Assembly (NCBI GenBank): GCA_004335835.1
Contig: RWJK01000510.1
Coordinates: 2,380 to 66,379, forward strand
Origin: Scenedesmus sp. ARA3
Taxonomy: Eukaryota > Chlorophyta > Chlorophyceae > Sphaeropleales > Scenedesmaceae
Direction of reading: 5' to 3'
DNA length: 64,000 nt
The first letter of the stretch is position 1. Each line of letters starts with the position of its first letter. The position numbers were made by a program, and so were the translations under genes. Positions 37,581-49,511 of this stretch are shown here, piece after piece. Below the pieces are notes generated by a model. That model saw only the letters and a list, made by a program, of their open reading frames with translations, was not told the origin of the DNA and did not search any database.

Positions 37581-40500
37581 ATGCGACCGCGGACAAGGCA
37601 GCTGGCCAGAGCAGCACACATTGAACCAGCAGCAGCACCAGCAGCACACGGCAGGCGCAGCTCTAAGCGCTCGGCACCTGCAGCAGCACCACCACCAGCA
37701 GCAGTTGCAACAGTGGGGCAAGCAAGGAAGAAGCGGGCGACAGTTCTGCATCTGGCTCAGGCAATTGCCACTGCCCCAGCCACAAACACACAGCACTTGC
37801 CAGAAGTGCTGGAAGCAATGCTGCAGGCAACGCCGCAGTCGCAGCTGCATGACGCAGCACTTGCTGCTCTCAGCGAGGCGGCAGTTGCTGCTCCGGTGGC
37901 GCTGCTGACAGCCATGCTTGGCAGCAAGCCCACCCTGCAGCACATGATGCAGGTGCGTGTGTAGCATGCTAGGCAGCATACTGCTCAGCTGCACTGGACT
38001 GGCTGCAGCAATAGCTACAGACGGGTAATGCATATATGCCAGCAATGCGGTGTATGCATGCCATTTCCTTGCAGATGTTAGCTGCTGCGTGATCCCCCAG
38101 CGCTGCCAGGTGCTTCAAGCATGTGCTTGCTGAGTGCCAGGCTGATGCAGGCTAGGTGGGTGTGCACCACATGGCGTCCAATTGCAGCATGTGTCATGCT
38201 GCTGCAGCATTACCCTGCACCTCATGCTTGCATTGCTGCTAACCTGCTGCTATACATACCACTTGCCACCCAGTTGCACCTGGTTACACATGTCGGTTGC
38301 GCTGCATCTGCCGCCTTTCGTCCACCTGCACACCGCCGTTGTTGTGTGTGTCACTCTGTTCGTCACTCTGTTTGTCACTCTGCTTGTCACTGCAGATGAT
38401 GCAGCTGGGAGGCGAGCAGCAGCGGCGAGCCACCCAGGTGCTGTCAGCGGTGTCCCGCGAGGCAGCCATGTCAGGCCCAGCAGCAGCATCCGTGCTGGTG
38501 GAAGTCGTGGCGCAGCAGCGGCAGGGCATCAAGGCCCTCATCAGCAGCATGGCATGCAGCAGCGACAGCATCCTATCACACGCAGCAGCATCTGTCATTG
38601 TAGGACTCGCCGCGACAGCGCAATTACACCCTGGCCCGGAGGCAACAGCTATAACAGAGGCGTGGTTTGAGGCTGTGATTGGCATACAGGAGCCCCCAGG
38701 CATGGCAGTGCTGCTGCAGTCGCTACACACGCCTGTTATCGCTGACGCAGCAGCGCTGGCGGTGATGACGTTTGCTGTGGCGGTGCCGGGGCGGCTGCTT
38801 GCGGCGCTGCTCAGGCCGCAGCACCGGCGAGGGCTGCAGAGCTTGCTGCGTGGTTTGGACAGCAGCAGGCGCGTGGTGGCGCTGCTGTCGAGCGCTGCGC
38901 TGGAGCGCATGCTGGGGGCAGCGGATGGTGTGCAGCTCGGGGCGATGCTGCAGCATCTGCTGCGCTGCGTGCAGCAGCAGTCATCAGAGGCGGCACGGTG
39001 AGCAGCTGTGCGGATGCAGCTGTCCGGATGCAGCAAGCGCACATGTGCTTGTGACAGCTGAAATTGCATCTGCAGCAGCTGCTTGATGTCCACCAGCGCA
39101 CATATGTAGCAGCCGCTTGAAACTCAGCATGATGCGCTCATCCTGCTGTGGCTCATAACGCCTGAGATGGTGCCAGGACCATCATGTAACTGCCCTCTCT
39201 CTGAAACTAACTGACAGCTCTGTCTGCTGGGATGCTGCTGGCTGCTTGCGCTGCGCCTCACTCACTTTCATGCTGCTGCCTTTTCTGCCTCCCTGCAGTC
39301 TGGTCTTCAGCATCAGCGTGATGCCTGCTGGCCTGCAGCTGCTGCTGGGCCACATGCGGCTGCTGCTGCAGCTGCTGCTCTCCCCCGGGCCCTTCCAGCG
39401 CTTTGCAGGAAACGTGCTATGGCGGCTGAGTCAGCTGCCGCAAGGCGCACAAGCTATGATCCAGCGTGGTGTGCCGATGCTGCTGGAGGTCATTCAAAGA
39501 GGCAGTGAGGACGTGCAGGTGGCGGGTGCTGTGATCAGCGGCGTGCTGGCTTCGAGCGAGGATGGCCTGGCTGCGTTTGCGGCGCACGTGCCGCAGCTGC
39601 TGGCGGCAGCGCAGTGAGTGCGGCTGGGGTGGAAGCTGGGGGCTAGCTCTGCTGCAGCATGCTGGGTGCTATTGTCTTACATGCATCGTGAAGTTTATAT
39701 GTGTGTGGTCTGCTTGCGTTGAGATGCATGCAGTGTGTGGTGGGCGTGCTGCGGTGCAATGTTTTCCACCACTCAAGATGCATCTGCCTCTCATTTGGCT
39801 CCCATTTGCCGCAGGCCGCACCACCGCACAGAGGTCACCGCGCAGGCCATGCGCATCATCCTCGTGTTAGCCTCACGTGGCGGCGCTGCAGGCCAGGCAG
39901 CAGTACTACAGCACGCGCCAGCCGTGCTCAATGTTATGCTTCACCGGCAGCACCCAGACGCAGCCACAGACGCAGGCAACACCATTGTGACGCTGCTGCA
40001 GCGGCCGGAGGGCCTCACAGCGCTCAGCGGGGTGCAGCATGTCGACACATTGCTGCAAGTGGTGCACCAGCGAGGGCCCGCGCTTGCATGCGCTGCGCGC
40101 TGCTTGGCGCAGCTTGCAAATGCGATGCCATCTTGCAGGCAGCTGCTGGCACACCCGCGGCGGCAGGCGATGCTCGGCTGTGTTGTCAGTGGCCTGCTGG
40201 CCAGTGTGGGGCAGCTGTATGATGCATCGCAGCAGGCTGCTGCAGCTGCTGCTGCTGGAGTGCCTGAGCAGGCTGCTGCAGCTGTACCGGTGGCGCTAGA
40301 TGCTGCCGGCACTGAGGCGCGGGAGGCGTTTGAGCCTGTGTTTTGGGTGTGTGCAGCAGCAGGCGCGTGCAAGGTCGTGCCAGGGTACATACCGCAGCTA
40401 ATGGCTCTCCTGCAGCGCTGCACCTGGCTGACTGTGTCAGTCTATGATTGCTTGCTGCAGCTGTCGTGCTTCAATGAAGGCAGGCTGGCGCTGGCGCGGT

Positions 40501-40868
40501 ACCTGCTGACAGTGCAGCGCTGCGTGCAGGCGCGCATAGATGAGCGCGACAGCAGCATTGCTGACGCAGCAGCGCTTGCGGCAAGCTTGCGGGACCTTGC
40601 TGCTCGCGTGCAGCAGGCGGTGCAGCAGCTGCAGCGGGAGCAGCAGTGGGCAGAGGGCCGGCGCAACCATGCTGCTAAGGTGTTGGCAGACTTTCATGGC
40701 AGCTGCAGGAAGAAGCAGCGGGGCAGCAGCAGCAGCAGGGGCGTGATTGCTCCAAGTCAGGGCCAGGCGAAGGAGCTGGTGCTGTGGCTGCGTGGAGTGG
40801 CCACGCTGCAGGTGCAGAATGAGCGGCTGCTGCTGCAGCTGCAGATGATCGGGGCGCCAGCGTTGTGA
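37581..40868 (+). CDS. ARM/HEAT-like repeat protein C, paralogue of A
   Basis: Four exons, all in frame, 780 residues: 37581-37952, 38396-38997, 39299-39613, 39815-40868. The N-terminus (MRPRTRQLARAAHIEPA, RRSSKRSAP, QARKKRA) is basic like that of protein A and suggests nuclear import. Helical repeats follow, for example VIADAAALAVMTFAVAVPGR, LLRPQHRRGLQSLLRGLD and AVLQHAPAVLNVML. Direct kinship with protein A shows in LLxxQHRRGxxSLLxxLD, in QAAVLQH(A/S)xxxL, and in LTALSGVQHVDTLLQVV versus LHALSSEQHVDALVGIV, and in a shared position near the C-terminus. The end has a coiled-coil-like stretch (QQAVQQLQREQQWAEGRR) and a final helix VATLQVQNERLLLQLQM. Scaffold role inferred; partners unknown. 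Exon 1 ends and exon 2 begins with the same ATGATGCAG. Confidence 0.82.
38351..38395 (+). repeat. 12-bp tandem repeat forming a splice acceptor
   Basis: Three and a half copies of TCACTCTG(T/C)T(T/C)G end in TCACTGCAG, the acceptor of exon 2 of ARM gene C. The pyrimidine tract of this intron is thus itself a tandem repeat. Confidence 0.8.
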
Positions 40869-42828
40869 GCAGCCGTAGGACTGACAGCAGCGCTGCTGTG
40901 GGAGCAGTCGTGTATTCTGTGCATTCTTGTTGCTAGCAAGGCAGCATGCAGGTGAAGTTGCGGCTGGCTGCCTATCCTGTACTTTATAGATAGATGATGC
41001 CTGGATCTGTGCTTGATTTTGTGGTGGTGCTGGTGGCGGTGGCAGCTGCACCCATCACAGCGTGCGTTAGCGTGCGTCGATTGGCACATGCACTTCAAGG
41101 CGCCGGCTGTGCTCGTTGTACAACAATATGCGGTATATTGAGTGCCAGGAGCAGGTTTAGGCACGGTCGTATAGTCCGCAGCTCAGGTTTGCTGGTTGCA
41201 TGTTAGCAGTAGGCACGTGCACGAGGCAAAACAAGTGTTGCAGCTGCGTAGTTTGGCCCATGTCGTCATTGCACTCTTGTGTGTGCAATCTTAGTGCGTA
41301 GGAGTCTGGTCTTTCTTCCACAGACACTGTGGTGTCCATGCGGGTGTTGCTGCCAACACTCTGCAACCCATCTTGCAAATGCCTTGAATGCTTTTTGTGA
41401 AGTTGGTTCCGGGTTGTTTGTTGGTGGTGGTCGGCATTCTTCTAGGGAGACAGATGCATCAGTGTGCTGATGAAGGCTGTCGCCAAGTGCAACTGCTCAG
41501 CAGATCCAGCTGTGCACTGGCAGTAGCCTGCTGCATTGCAGGTCCAGCTTTTGAAGCACTTTCCGTTCAACCTAGGCGCAACCTGAACACTAGTAGTGTA
41601 CAGAGTTGCAGCGCGCGCAGTTTTATGTTGAAGTGCATTGAATCAGCAGGTTGCTTGTCATTCAGGGTTTCGTCCATGCTTTCATCAGCTTGGGCGCATG
41701 CAAAGATCCTTCAAACCTATCAAAAGGTCGCATTTGTATTGTGCATCTGGTGCTCACGTAATCCAGCTGCATGTTTGTGCTGGTAGAGCTGTCGATCAGC
41801 GCATCTGCAGGTGACAGGCGCATCTGCCTTTGACCAGCGCATCTGGCTTCAATCAGCGCATCTGCTTTTTTTGCTTGTCAGCAACCACCGTGGCTGGTTG
41901 CATATCTGCTATGACATGCCATGCCGACTTGCCAGCTAGTGTCCTGTTGTGCCACCGCACGTGTCATGCTCCTGAATTTGAGCTGCACTGGTGCCGTAAC
42001 ACGTGTTAACATGGTCGACATGTTGATGTTCACTTTGCAGATTTCAAGATATGCAACTGCTGGTAAAGTATTACAGCGTCACGCTTTCTACCACTGTGAC
42101 AGCCAGGCACAGTATTTTGTCTTGGACTCAACACAGCAGCCGGTTGCGGCAGCAAGAGAGCAAAGGTGCAGCATCCTCTTTCCGCATGGGCAGGTGCGTT
42201 GGATACGTGCTATGTAATTAACATGCAAAATGCAGATCAACTCCATGCCTGACACGCAGCATGTCTGTCATGAGCTAGCAATCTTTGCCAAGAGACTGAA
42301 CAGCACAGCTCAAACAAATAGGCCTAACACCAACGCTTCACCCGCGCTGCTGCTACTAGTCTACATTGCTGATGCATACGCAACTTCCTTCCTCAAACAT
42401 GCTGCATGCCACATCTCGCGGGGCAGCCAGCGTCACTGCTGGCCAGCATGACATGCCATGCTGCTCAGCTAGCTATAGCCAGCCGCTCCGCGGCACCTCC
42501 CAGCTGTGGCCTTGCCAGACCACTGTACCATTCGCAGGCGGTGCCCACATCAATACGCAACTGCATACACAAAGCTTCAAGTCCCCCGACACTCGCACGG
42601 CTTGCATACCACCAAATGCAACCTGTCTGTCAATCCACGCACTCAGCATGCTGGGCAGCCAGCTTCACCGCTGCCACACTGCTCAACCAGTACTTGCTTG
42701 CTCAGCGGCTCAGCCGCAGTGCTGCTGCTTGGCACTTGAGGCCAGCCCTACCACAGCCTGGTTGAGAGACCACACGGTCCTGTTGCAACTCATGCGATGT
42801 CCACCTGGTGCGCCTGCCCACAAGCAAC
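40869..42828. other. Intergenic, no gene seen
   Basis: Between the convergent 3' ends of ARM gene C (plus) and the BAR-like gene (minus). Four copies of a CAGCGCATCTG word, about 20 to 25 bases apart, lie at 41794-41867. Plus-strand frames at 42366-42875 have no recognisable domain and overlap no splice chain. Confidence 0.45.
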
Positions 42829-43140
42829 CATATTGTCTTGCAAGGTGCCTCGCCCTGCAGGGTATCCAGCATTGATGCTGGCATGCTCCTCAATCAAAAT
42901 GCTCGAGAAAAAGACCCTCAGCGGCTGAGCATCATCTCCCCGCCCACCTCCAGAGGCCCTGGCAGCAAGATGCACCTGCCAGAAAGGTAAATTATCGTCT
43001 TGCAAAGTGCCGAGTCCTGCAGGGCAGCCAACAACGCTGGCATCCACCTCAATCATCATGCTCAAAAAACCTGCTCAGCGGCTGAGCGGCATCTCCCCGC
43101 CCATCTCCAGCGGGCCTGGCAGCGCCTGCCACTGCCGCAT
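42829..43140. repeat. Tandem duplication of a gene's 3' end
   Basis: Two units of about 155 to 160 bases (42829-42989, 42990-43140). On the minus strand the right-hand unit encodes the last residues of the BAR-like protein (QALPGPLEMGGEMPLSR, stop). The left-hand unit still reads LLPGPLEVGGEMMLSR and stop in the same frame, so the end of the gene has been copied downstream. Confidence 0.75.
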
Positions 43141-46100
43141 CAGCGACTGTGCTGCTGCGTCAGCACCGCGGCTGTAACCGCCACCCTCCCAGGCGCCACT
43201 CGCCCTGGCATCACCCCTGCTGCCGTCTGCAGCGCGGCTGCTGGCATGCGGCGCAGCACCAGCAGCATCAGCATGATGAGGCAGCATTGCATACTGTGGA
43301 GCACCGCCAGCCCCCACCGCCTGTGCCTGCTGGTGCTTGTGGTGGCGTGCTGTTCCTTTGTGTGCTGTGTGCATAGCCTCGCCGGCTGATGGCGCAGGGT
43401 GAGAGACGCACAGCTGCATGCCTGGGCTGGCGGCGTCAGGGAGCCTGCAGGATGGCAAGAGGGCAGTACGCACCAGCGCATAAAAAAGCATGCGATAGTT
43501 TGTGCTTCAGCTTGGGTACAGCCACAAGTTGCAGCACAGCCTCAGGCTGGGGATGGGCAGGCAACTGTTGTATGTGTTGCACGGCACCAGCAGTGTAGCA
43601 GCCGATGGCAAGCCAGCTAACATGTCAAAATACCGAGCAATGCAGGACAGATCTTCACAGACTGTACGGCTGGGCAAGCAGGTTGATGTACTGCCACGCA
43701 TCAGGCTGCTGAGCGTACAGCAGCTGCTCTGTCAATGCAACCATACAGGACCGTGCTAGATGTTATGCACGCATGCAGCCAGTGCTCGTGTGCATCCTTC
43801 AAGACTGAAAACGCTGCATCACACGCCGCACCACACACCTGCCACCAGGCTCAGAGCCTGCCAGTGGTCCCTGCTCCTCTGCTGGCGCTGCTGCTGACTG
43901 CTGCTGCCAACGCCACACCTTGCTGTTGGCTGCCTCAGCAGCACCACTGCCATCACCACTGTCAGCACCAGAAGCTGCCTCTGCAGGCCCAGCTGGTGCT
44001 GCTGCAGCAGCAGGAAGCTGCCTGCTGCTGGATGCACCACTCTGTATCACCTGCTGATGTGCATGTTGAAGCGGCATGATGCCAGTGCCAGCTGCATGCC
44101 CTGCTGCTGAATCTGCAAGCTCAGGGAACCGCATGTGGCCTGCGAGGCCAGATGCTGCTACCGCCTCTTCATCTGCTGCTGCTCCGGCAGCAGCCAGCGG
44201 CATCCAGCCACCAGCACTAGGCACCTCACCCCATGCCTCCCTCTGCCTCCATTTCCCGCTGCCATTCGTATCGCTACCCCTCCTGTTCCTCGCTGCATCT
44301 GCTGCTGCTGCAGCCTCCACCTTACGCCGGTGGCTGGCCCACTGCCGCTGCGTCTTATACAGTGCATCCTCACGCTGCTGTTCTGCTGCAGAGGGCCCAC
44401 CCACCAGCACACCCTGCACTGGCACACTCCCTGCATCTTCTACTCCACCTAGCGGCCCTGCAAGCATGAGTGTGATGTGCTGCCTTGGCTTGGGCTGCAC
44501 ATCCAGCTGGACTACTCCAGGCTCTGCTGCTTCAATGTTGTTGTTGAAGGGGGATGCAGACTGGTCGCGGCCCTGCAGACTGCCTGCTGTCCCCATGGTG
44601 GTCTCAGACCTGCGTGCATTGTACGGCGCTGCTGCTGCTGCTGCTGCTGGTACTGGTGGCAGCGCATCGTCCTCAGCTTCTGGCTGCTCTGCAATGCGCT
44701 CTACAGCAGAAGGAGCTGCCAGCTCTGCTGGCGCTTGCTCTGCTGCCGCACCAGCAGCAGGAGGCGCTGCTGCATGCTGCTGCTCAGCTGCTGCTGTTGC
44801 TGCCAGTGCTGCTGCTGCCTCCTCCATCCAAGGCTCTTCTTCTGCCACTCCTGACAGCGGCATCACTATCACGGCCGGCTTCTTGCCTGCTGGCGCTGCT
44901 GGTGCTGCTGCTGCTGCTGCTGCTGTTCCTGGCAATGCTGCTGCCGGCACCTCCCATGCTGCTGCTGCTGGTTCAGCAGGCAGCCCCACAATGCGCCATG
45001 CCGCTGCCTCCGACACCCCAAGATCTGCCGCCACCTGCACCGCCTGCTGCTCCTTGACTGCCTCTGCTGCTGCTGCCAGGCTGGGGTCGTGCCTGAGCCG
45101 CGCTGTGTGTGCCAGCTCAGCAGCAGCTGCCAGCTCAGCGTCGTGTGTTGGGAGCGGCGCCAGGTCATCATCACCTTCATGTGCCAGCTCAGCAGCGGCA
45201 GCTGCCAGCTCAGCATCATGTGCAGGAGGTGGTGCCAGCTCAGCAGCACCATATGCCAGCTCAGCAGCATCACGTGGGAGGGGCTGCGCCACATCAGCAG
45301 CCTCATCAGCATCAGCAGCAGCAGGAGCAGCAGCAGCAACCTCCAGGCTGGCAGTGGGGGTGAAGAAGGTGGGGGTGCTGCTGCTGCCAGTGGTTGTAGG
45401 TGCTAGCGCTTGCTGAGGCATGGTTGGTGCAGCAGCAGCAGCAGCAGCAGCAGGGCTGGCGGCTGAGGGTGCTGCAGCTGCTGCTGGCTCTGAAGGCATG
45501 CTTGGCTGCACCTGCAAAGGTTGGCAGTGGCATATCGGAGGGGAGAATAAGTTTGGCCCCGCAAAGTGCTTGTGTCATGACGCTGTGCAACGCAGCAATG
45601 CATGCAACTCTGACATCCAGCGCTCAAGACTTACAGCAGACGACAGCCAGCAACATCAATCTCCAATGCGCCCTCAATTGTCTTGAATGAATGTGCGCTG
45701 CTGCTGCCAAGACACCCGCAACCAACCCTGCTTGACAGTCGAAGACGGCTGAAACAACGCCTGTCCATTGTCCTCTGGCAGCTTACATGCATTCTGTGCT
45801 CACCTCTATTATGACTGCCTCATGTGCTGCCTCAGCAGCAGCAGCACTGCCAGCTGGGCCTGCAGCAGCTGCAGGAGCAATGCTCTCTGGGGCCTCTTCT
45901 ACCATAGCAGTTTCCTCCCTTGCAGCAGCAGCAGCAGCTGCAGGAGCAATGCTCTCTGGGGCCCCTGCTTTCTTGATAACATCCTCCTTTGCAGCAGCAG
46001 CAGCAACTGTGGTTGGCCCCTCATCAGTGGCTGCTGCAGCAGCAGGTGGCTCCTTGCTGGCAGCAGCAGCGGCAGCAGCAGCGGCAGCAGCGGCTTCCTG

Positions 46101-47486
46101 CTGCTGCTGCTGCTGCAGCTGCTGCTGTTGCTGGCGCTCCAGGCTTGGCACAGTCCTCCACAGCGTGCCGGTAGCAGCCTGGGCGGGCAGCACAAAGGTT
46201 TATGACGAGGCCAGCAGCGCAGTACAGCAGCATCTTTGATTTGTAGCAGCATCGGTGGCAAGGCACAGGGCAAGGTCTTTCCAGAGTCCACCTCCACCCA
46301 CAGAATCAGCAATCACCTCAGGTGCAGGAAGCAGACTTGTTAACGGAAGGTAGCTGTTGAAGCCTGGCCCCATTTCTGCAATGCAGGTGTAGCTGACAGG
46401 CACTGCTACTCTACTACCCAGGATCGCTGGCATGCCATGCACATCCACCACATGTTTTGTTTAACATCACACCAACCTACTGCTGCAGCCAACAGCACAG
46501 CACACAGGCAGCCGCTCATGCACTAGTCCCATGCAGCTCAAGTCTCACACCTTTTGCAGGCTGCGCCACCAGCCTGCTGGCTTGGCTGTGCTGACTGGCA
46601 CCTCCCGCTGCTCTTCAGCAGTTCCAGTGGTGGCAGCAGCAGCAGCAGCCGCAGGAGCAGTAGAGGAAAGCTGTTCTGCAGTCCCAGGGGTGGCAGCTGC
46701 CTCGGTGCCCTCACCGGCAACAGTAGCGGTTGCAGCAGGGACTGCAATGAGAGGCTGCTGCTGCTGCTGCTGCTCAATGCCTGCTGCTTCAGTGGTCCTC
46801 TGCAAGGTGTCGGCAGCAGCCTGATAACACAGTGCGGAGGCAACATGCATTGTAAGGCACAGTTCAGATGATTGCAGCAGCGGCAGTGGCAACAGCAGGA
46901 GGGGCACAGCTGGACGCAGAAAGATGGTTTGCTGGAGCAAGCACAATTAGCAGAAAGTGAACGCACTTTTTACACGGTGCATGCCTCGTATGTTTTGGTT
47001 AGTGCTCTGCTTGCACACTAGCACCCCGCATGGCAATGAACAAGACACGCTACATCACATTTGAGAAGGCGAAACTGTTCCCAAGTGCTAGCCCAGCGAG
47101 ACGCATGCAGAAGGTGACCGCAACTGACCGCAACTGTACCCAGTTTCTCCTTCGTTGCTTGGCGATCAAGCACCCACTTTGAAACACCCAGCAACGAAGC
47201 AGCAACTGGGTACGCAACACGCACAAACCGTGCAGCTGCGCTGCGCATCAGATAGACACGCCCGACTACACGCTGGTGCTGCTGCTGCCCTTCAGCCACT
47301 GTGCCCCACCTGCAGGCCACGTGCCTCTGCAGCCGCTGCTGTTGCGCGGGCCTGCTCAGCCGCCTGCAGCCCCTCAGCGCCAGCAGCCTTGGCCTTCAGC
47401 GTTGCCGCCTGGCAGGCCAGCCGGTCTGCAGTGGCCTCCAGATCAGATAGGCTGCTGGCGGCAGCAGCAGACCTGCAAACGCAGAC

Positions 47487-47578
<92 letters not shown>

Positions 47579-49476
47579 GGGGCGTGCCGTCAGTGATGTG
47601 CAACCATCAGCATAAGCATTCCCTGCAGTGCGCTGTGGCAGTTGCACAATGGCACAAATTGCATGCTGTCCGTTAACATTCAATCAAGCGTGAAGAGGCG
47701 ATCATGTTTCCTGTCACACATACAAATCCGTGCATGTGCTTCACCACATGAGGCCGCCACACTCACATGTCCTTGACTTGCGCCTCCTGCTGCTGCTCCT
47801 GCTGCTGCTCCTTGATTGCCTCCTGCAGCTGGACCTGCAGCTGCTGCCGCTGTTGCTGCTGGCCCTGCATTAGCCCAGCCACTGTTGCTGCGTGGCCTGC
47901 TGCTTTGGGCAGCTGCACGCGAGTCATGCCTGCAAGCTTGACAATTGCTGCTGCCTCAAGGGAGCGTGTGTCTGCCATGCGGCTGGTGGCTGCGGCCATG
48001 AAACAGGTTGCAGGCAGATATACAGGTGTCTGAGTCATGCTAATGGCAAACACCTTCACGTGGTGTGCACAGCTCGTGCCTCCTGCCACCCAATGCCGCT
48101 GAGCACGTACATATGTGAGAGGGAGAATTCACATGTGGGTCCTGGCACCATCTTAAAGCCACGTGTGTGTATATATGTATGTAGAGCCAGCAACCATCGC
48201 CATCACAATCACACGTAACCTCGTAGGCAGCACGAGCGTGTTCATGAGCGCCTCACCTTCCTGCAGCTGCTGCTCTGCCGCCTGCAGCCGCTGCCTGGCC
48301 TCAATAGCAGCCGCCTCAGCAGCCGCCAGCTCATAAGCAGCAGCTGACACCTGCACACCACAGGCAGTGCCGCAAATGACATACGGGGCCAGTTGTGTAT
48401 CAAGCTGAGTACAGGGCTGCCAGCCGTGCATGTAGCGCTGGCTGGCTGGCTGCTCAGCTGAAGCAGGGGCAAAAAGCATTGTTCGGGCTGCCAGGCTGTT
48501 TTTCGCTGGCTGGCTGGCTGGCTGGTTGCTGTGCTGGAGCAGGGCTAGCAGGCAGTGCAGATCAGCGCGTGCTGCTGCCATTTATGCTCGCAATAGCTGG
48601 CCTAACAAAGCATGGCATTGCACACAGCCAGCTGTCTGCTGTAGACAGGGAGGCCAGCTCCTTGCAGGAGCACCCACACTTTGCCTCCAGCCACGCATCC
48701 ATGCATAGCCAAAAGCACACAGCGCCATACAACGGATGTATTGACATAGCCTGCTTGCATGAAACCAACTTTATGCTCTCTGTCAACAACTGCGTGTACC
48801 ATGTGACCCCACCTGCTCCTCAACATGCCTCAGCCTGCCATCCTGCTGCAGACAGGGAGGCCAACCCTTGCAGGAGCACCCACACTTTGCCTCCTGCCAC
48901 GCATCTATGCACGGTCAAAGCACACAGCCCCACTCAACAGTTGTATCATAGCCTGTTTGCATGCAACTAACTGTAATCCCTCTGTCAACAACTGCATGTA
49001 CCATGTGACCTCACCTGATCCTCCACATGCCTCAGTCTGCCCTCCTGCTGCATCACCTCCCGCTCTGCTCCCGCCAGCCGCCCTGCAATCGCCTCCCTCG
49101 CAGCAGCCAGCTCAGCAGCAGCAGGCAGCAGCTGCTCCAGTGTAGCATTGGCCTCCTCACGCTGCTGCACGACTGCAGCAGCAATAACCCAGGCAGGCAC
49201 ACTTGGCATCAACAAGCAGCAGCAAGCACAAGAGAGACAGAAGAGCCTGCAAACAGATCGGTGACATCAACCATGTCAAGTAGCCCCACAGTAACAGGGT
49301 CGTACAGCACATAGATGGCAGTTATATGTTATGCTGCTGTGGGCAAGGGGTCAACACCCTACAGGGCCCTCTTGGCCTTGCCATGCCTGGCCCCAGAAGT
49401 GTTGCTCAGGCATGCAGCGGCGCAGATGCACAACAGCTGCAAACAACAAGGCAACAATGCCCCAGCAGGCAGGACC

Positions 49477-49511
<35 letters not shown>

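Noticed and set aside
42366..42875. Plus-strand frame of 169 residues in the intergenic region
   Set aside because: No domain, biased His/Cys/Ser composition, no matching splice sites, and it overlaps the duplicated 3' end of the BAR-like gene.
43655..43728. Alternative last exon of the BAR-like gene (reads QLLYAQQPDAWQYINLLAQ, stop)
   Set aside because: It is coding-like and could end the protein through a donor at 43846, but no in-frame route leads from it to the downstream exons. Those exons have good phases and a duplicated, conserved end, so I preferred them. It remains a possible isoform.
44076..45416. A 446-residue plus-strand Ala/Ser/Cys frame
   Set aside because: It is the antisense of the large Ala/Glu-rich BAR-gene exon, which continues an in-frame exon chain on the minus strand.
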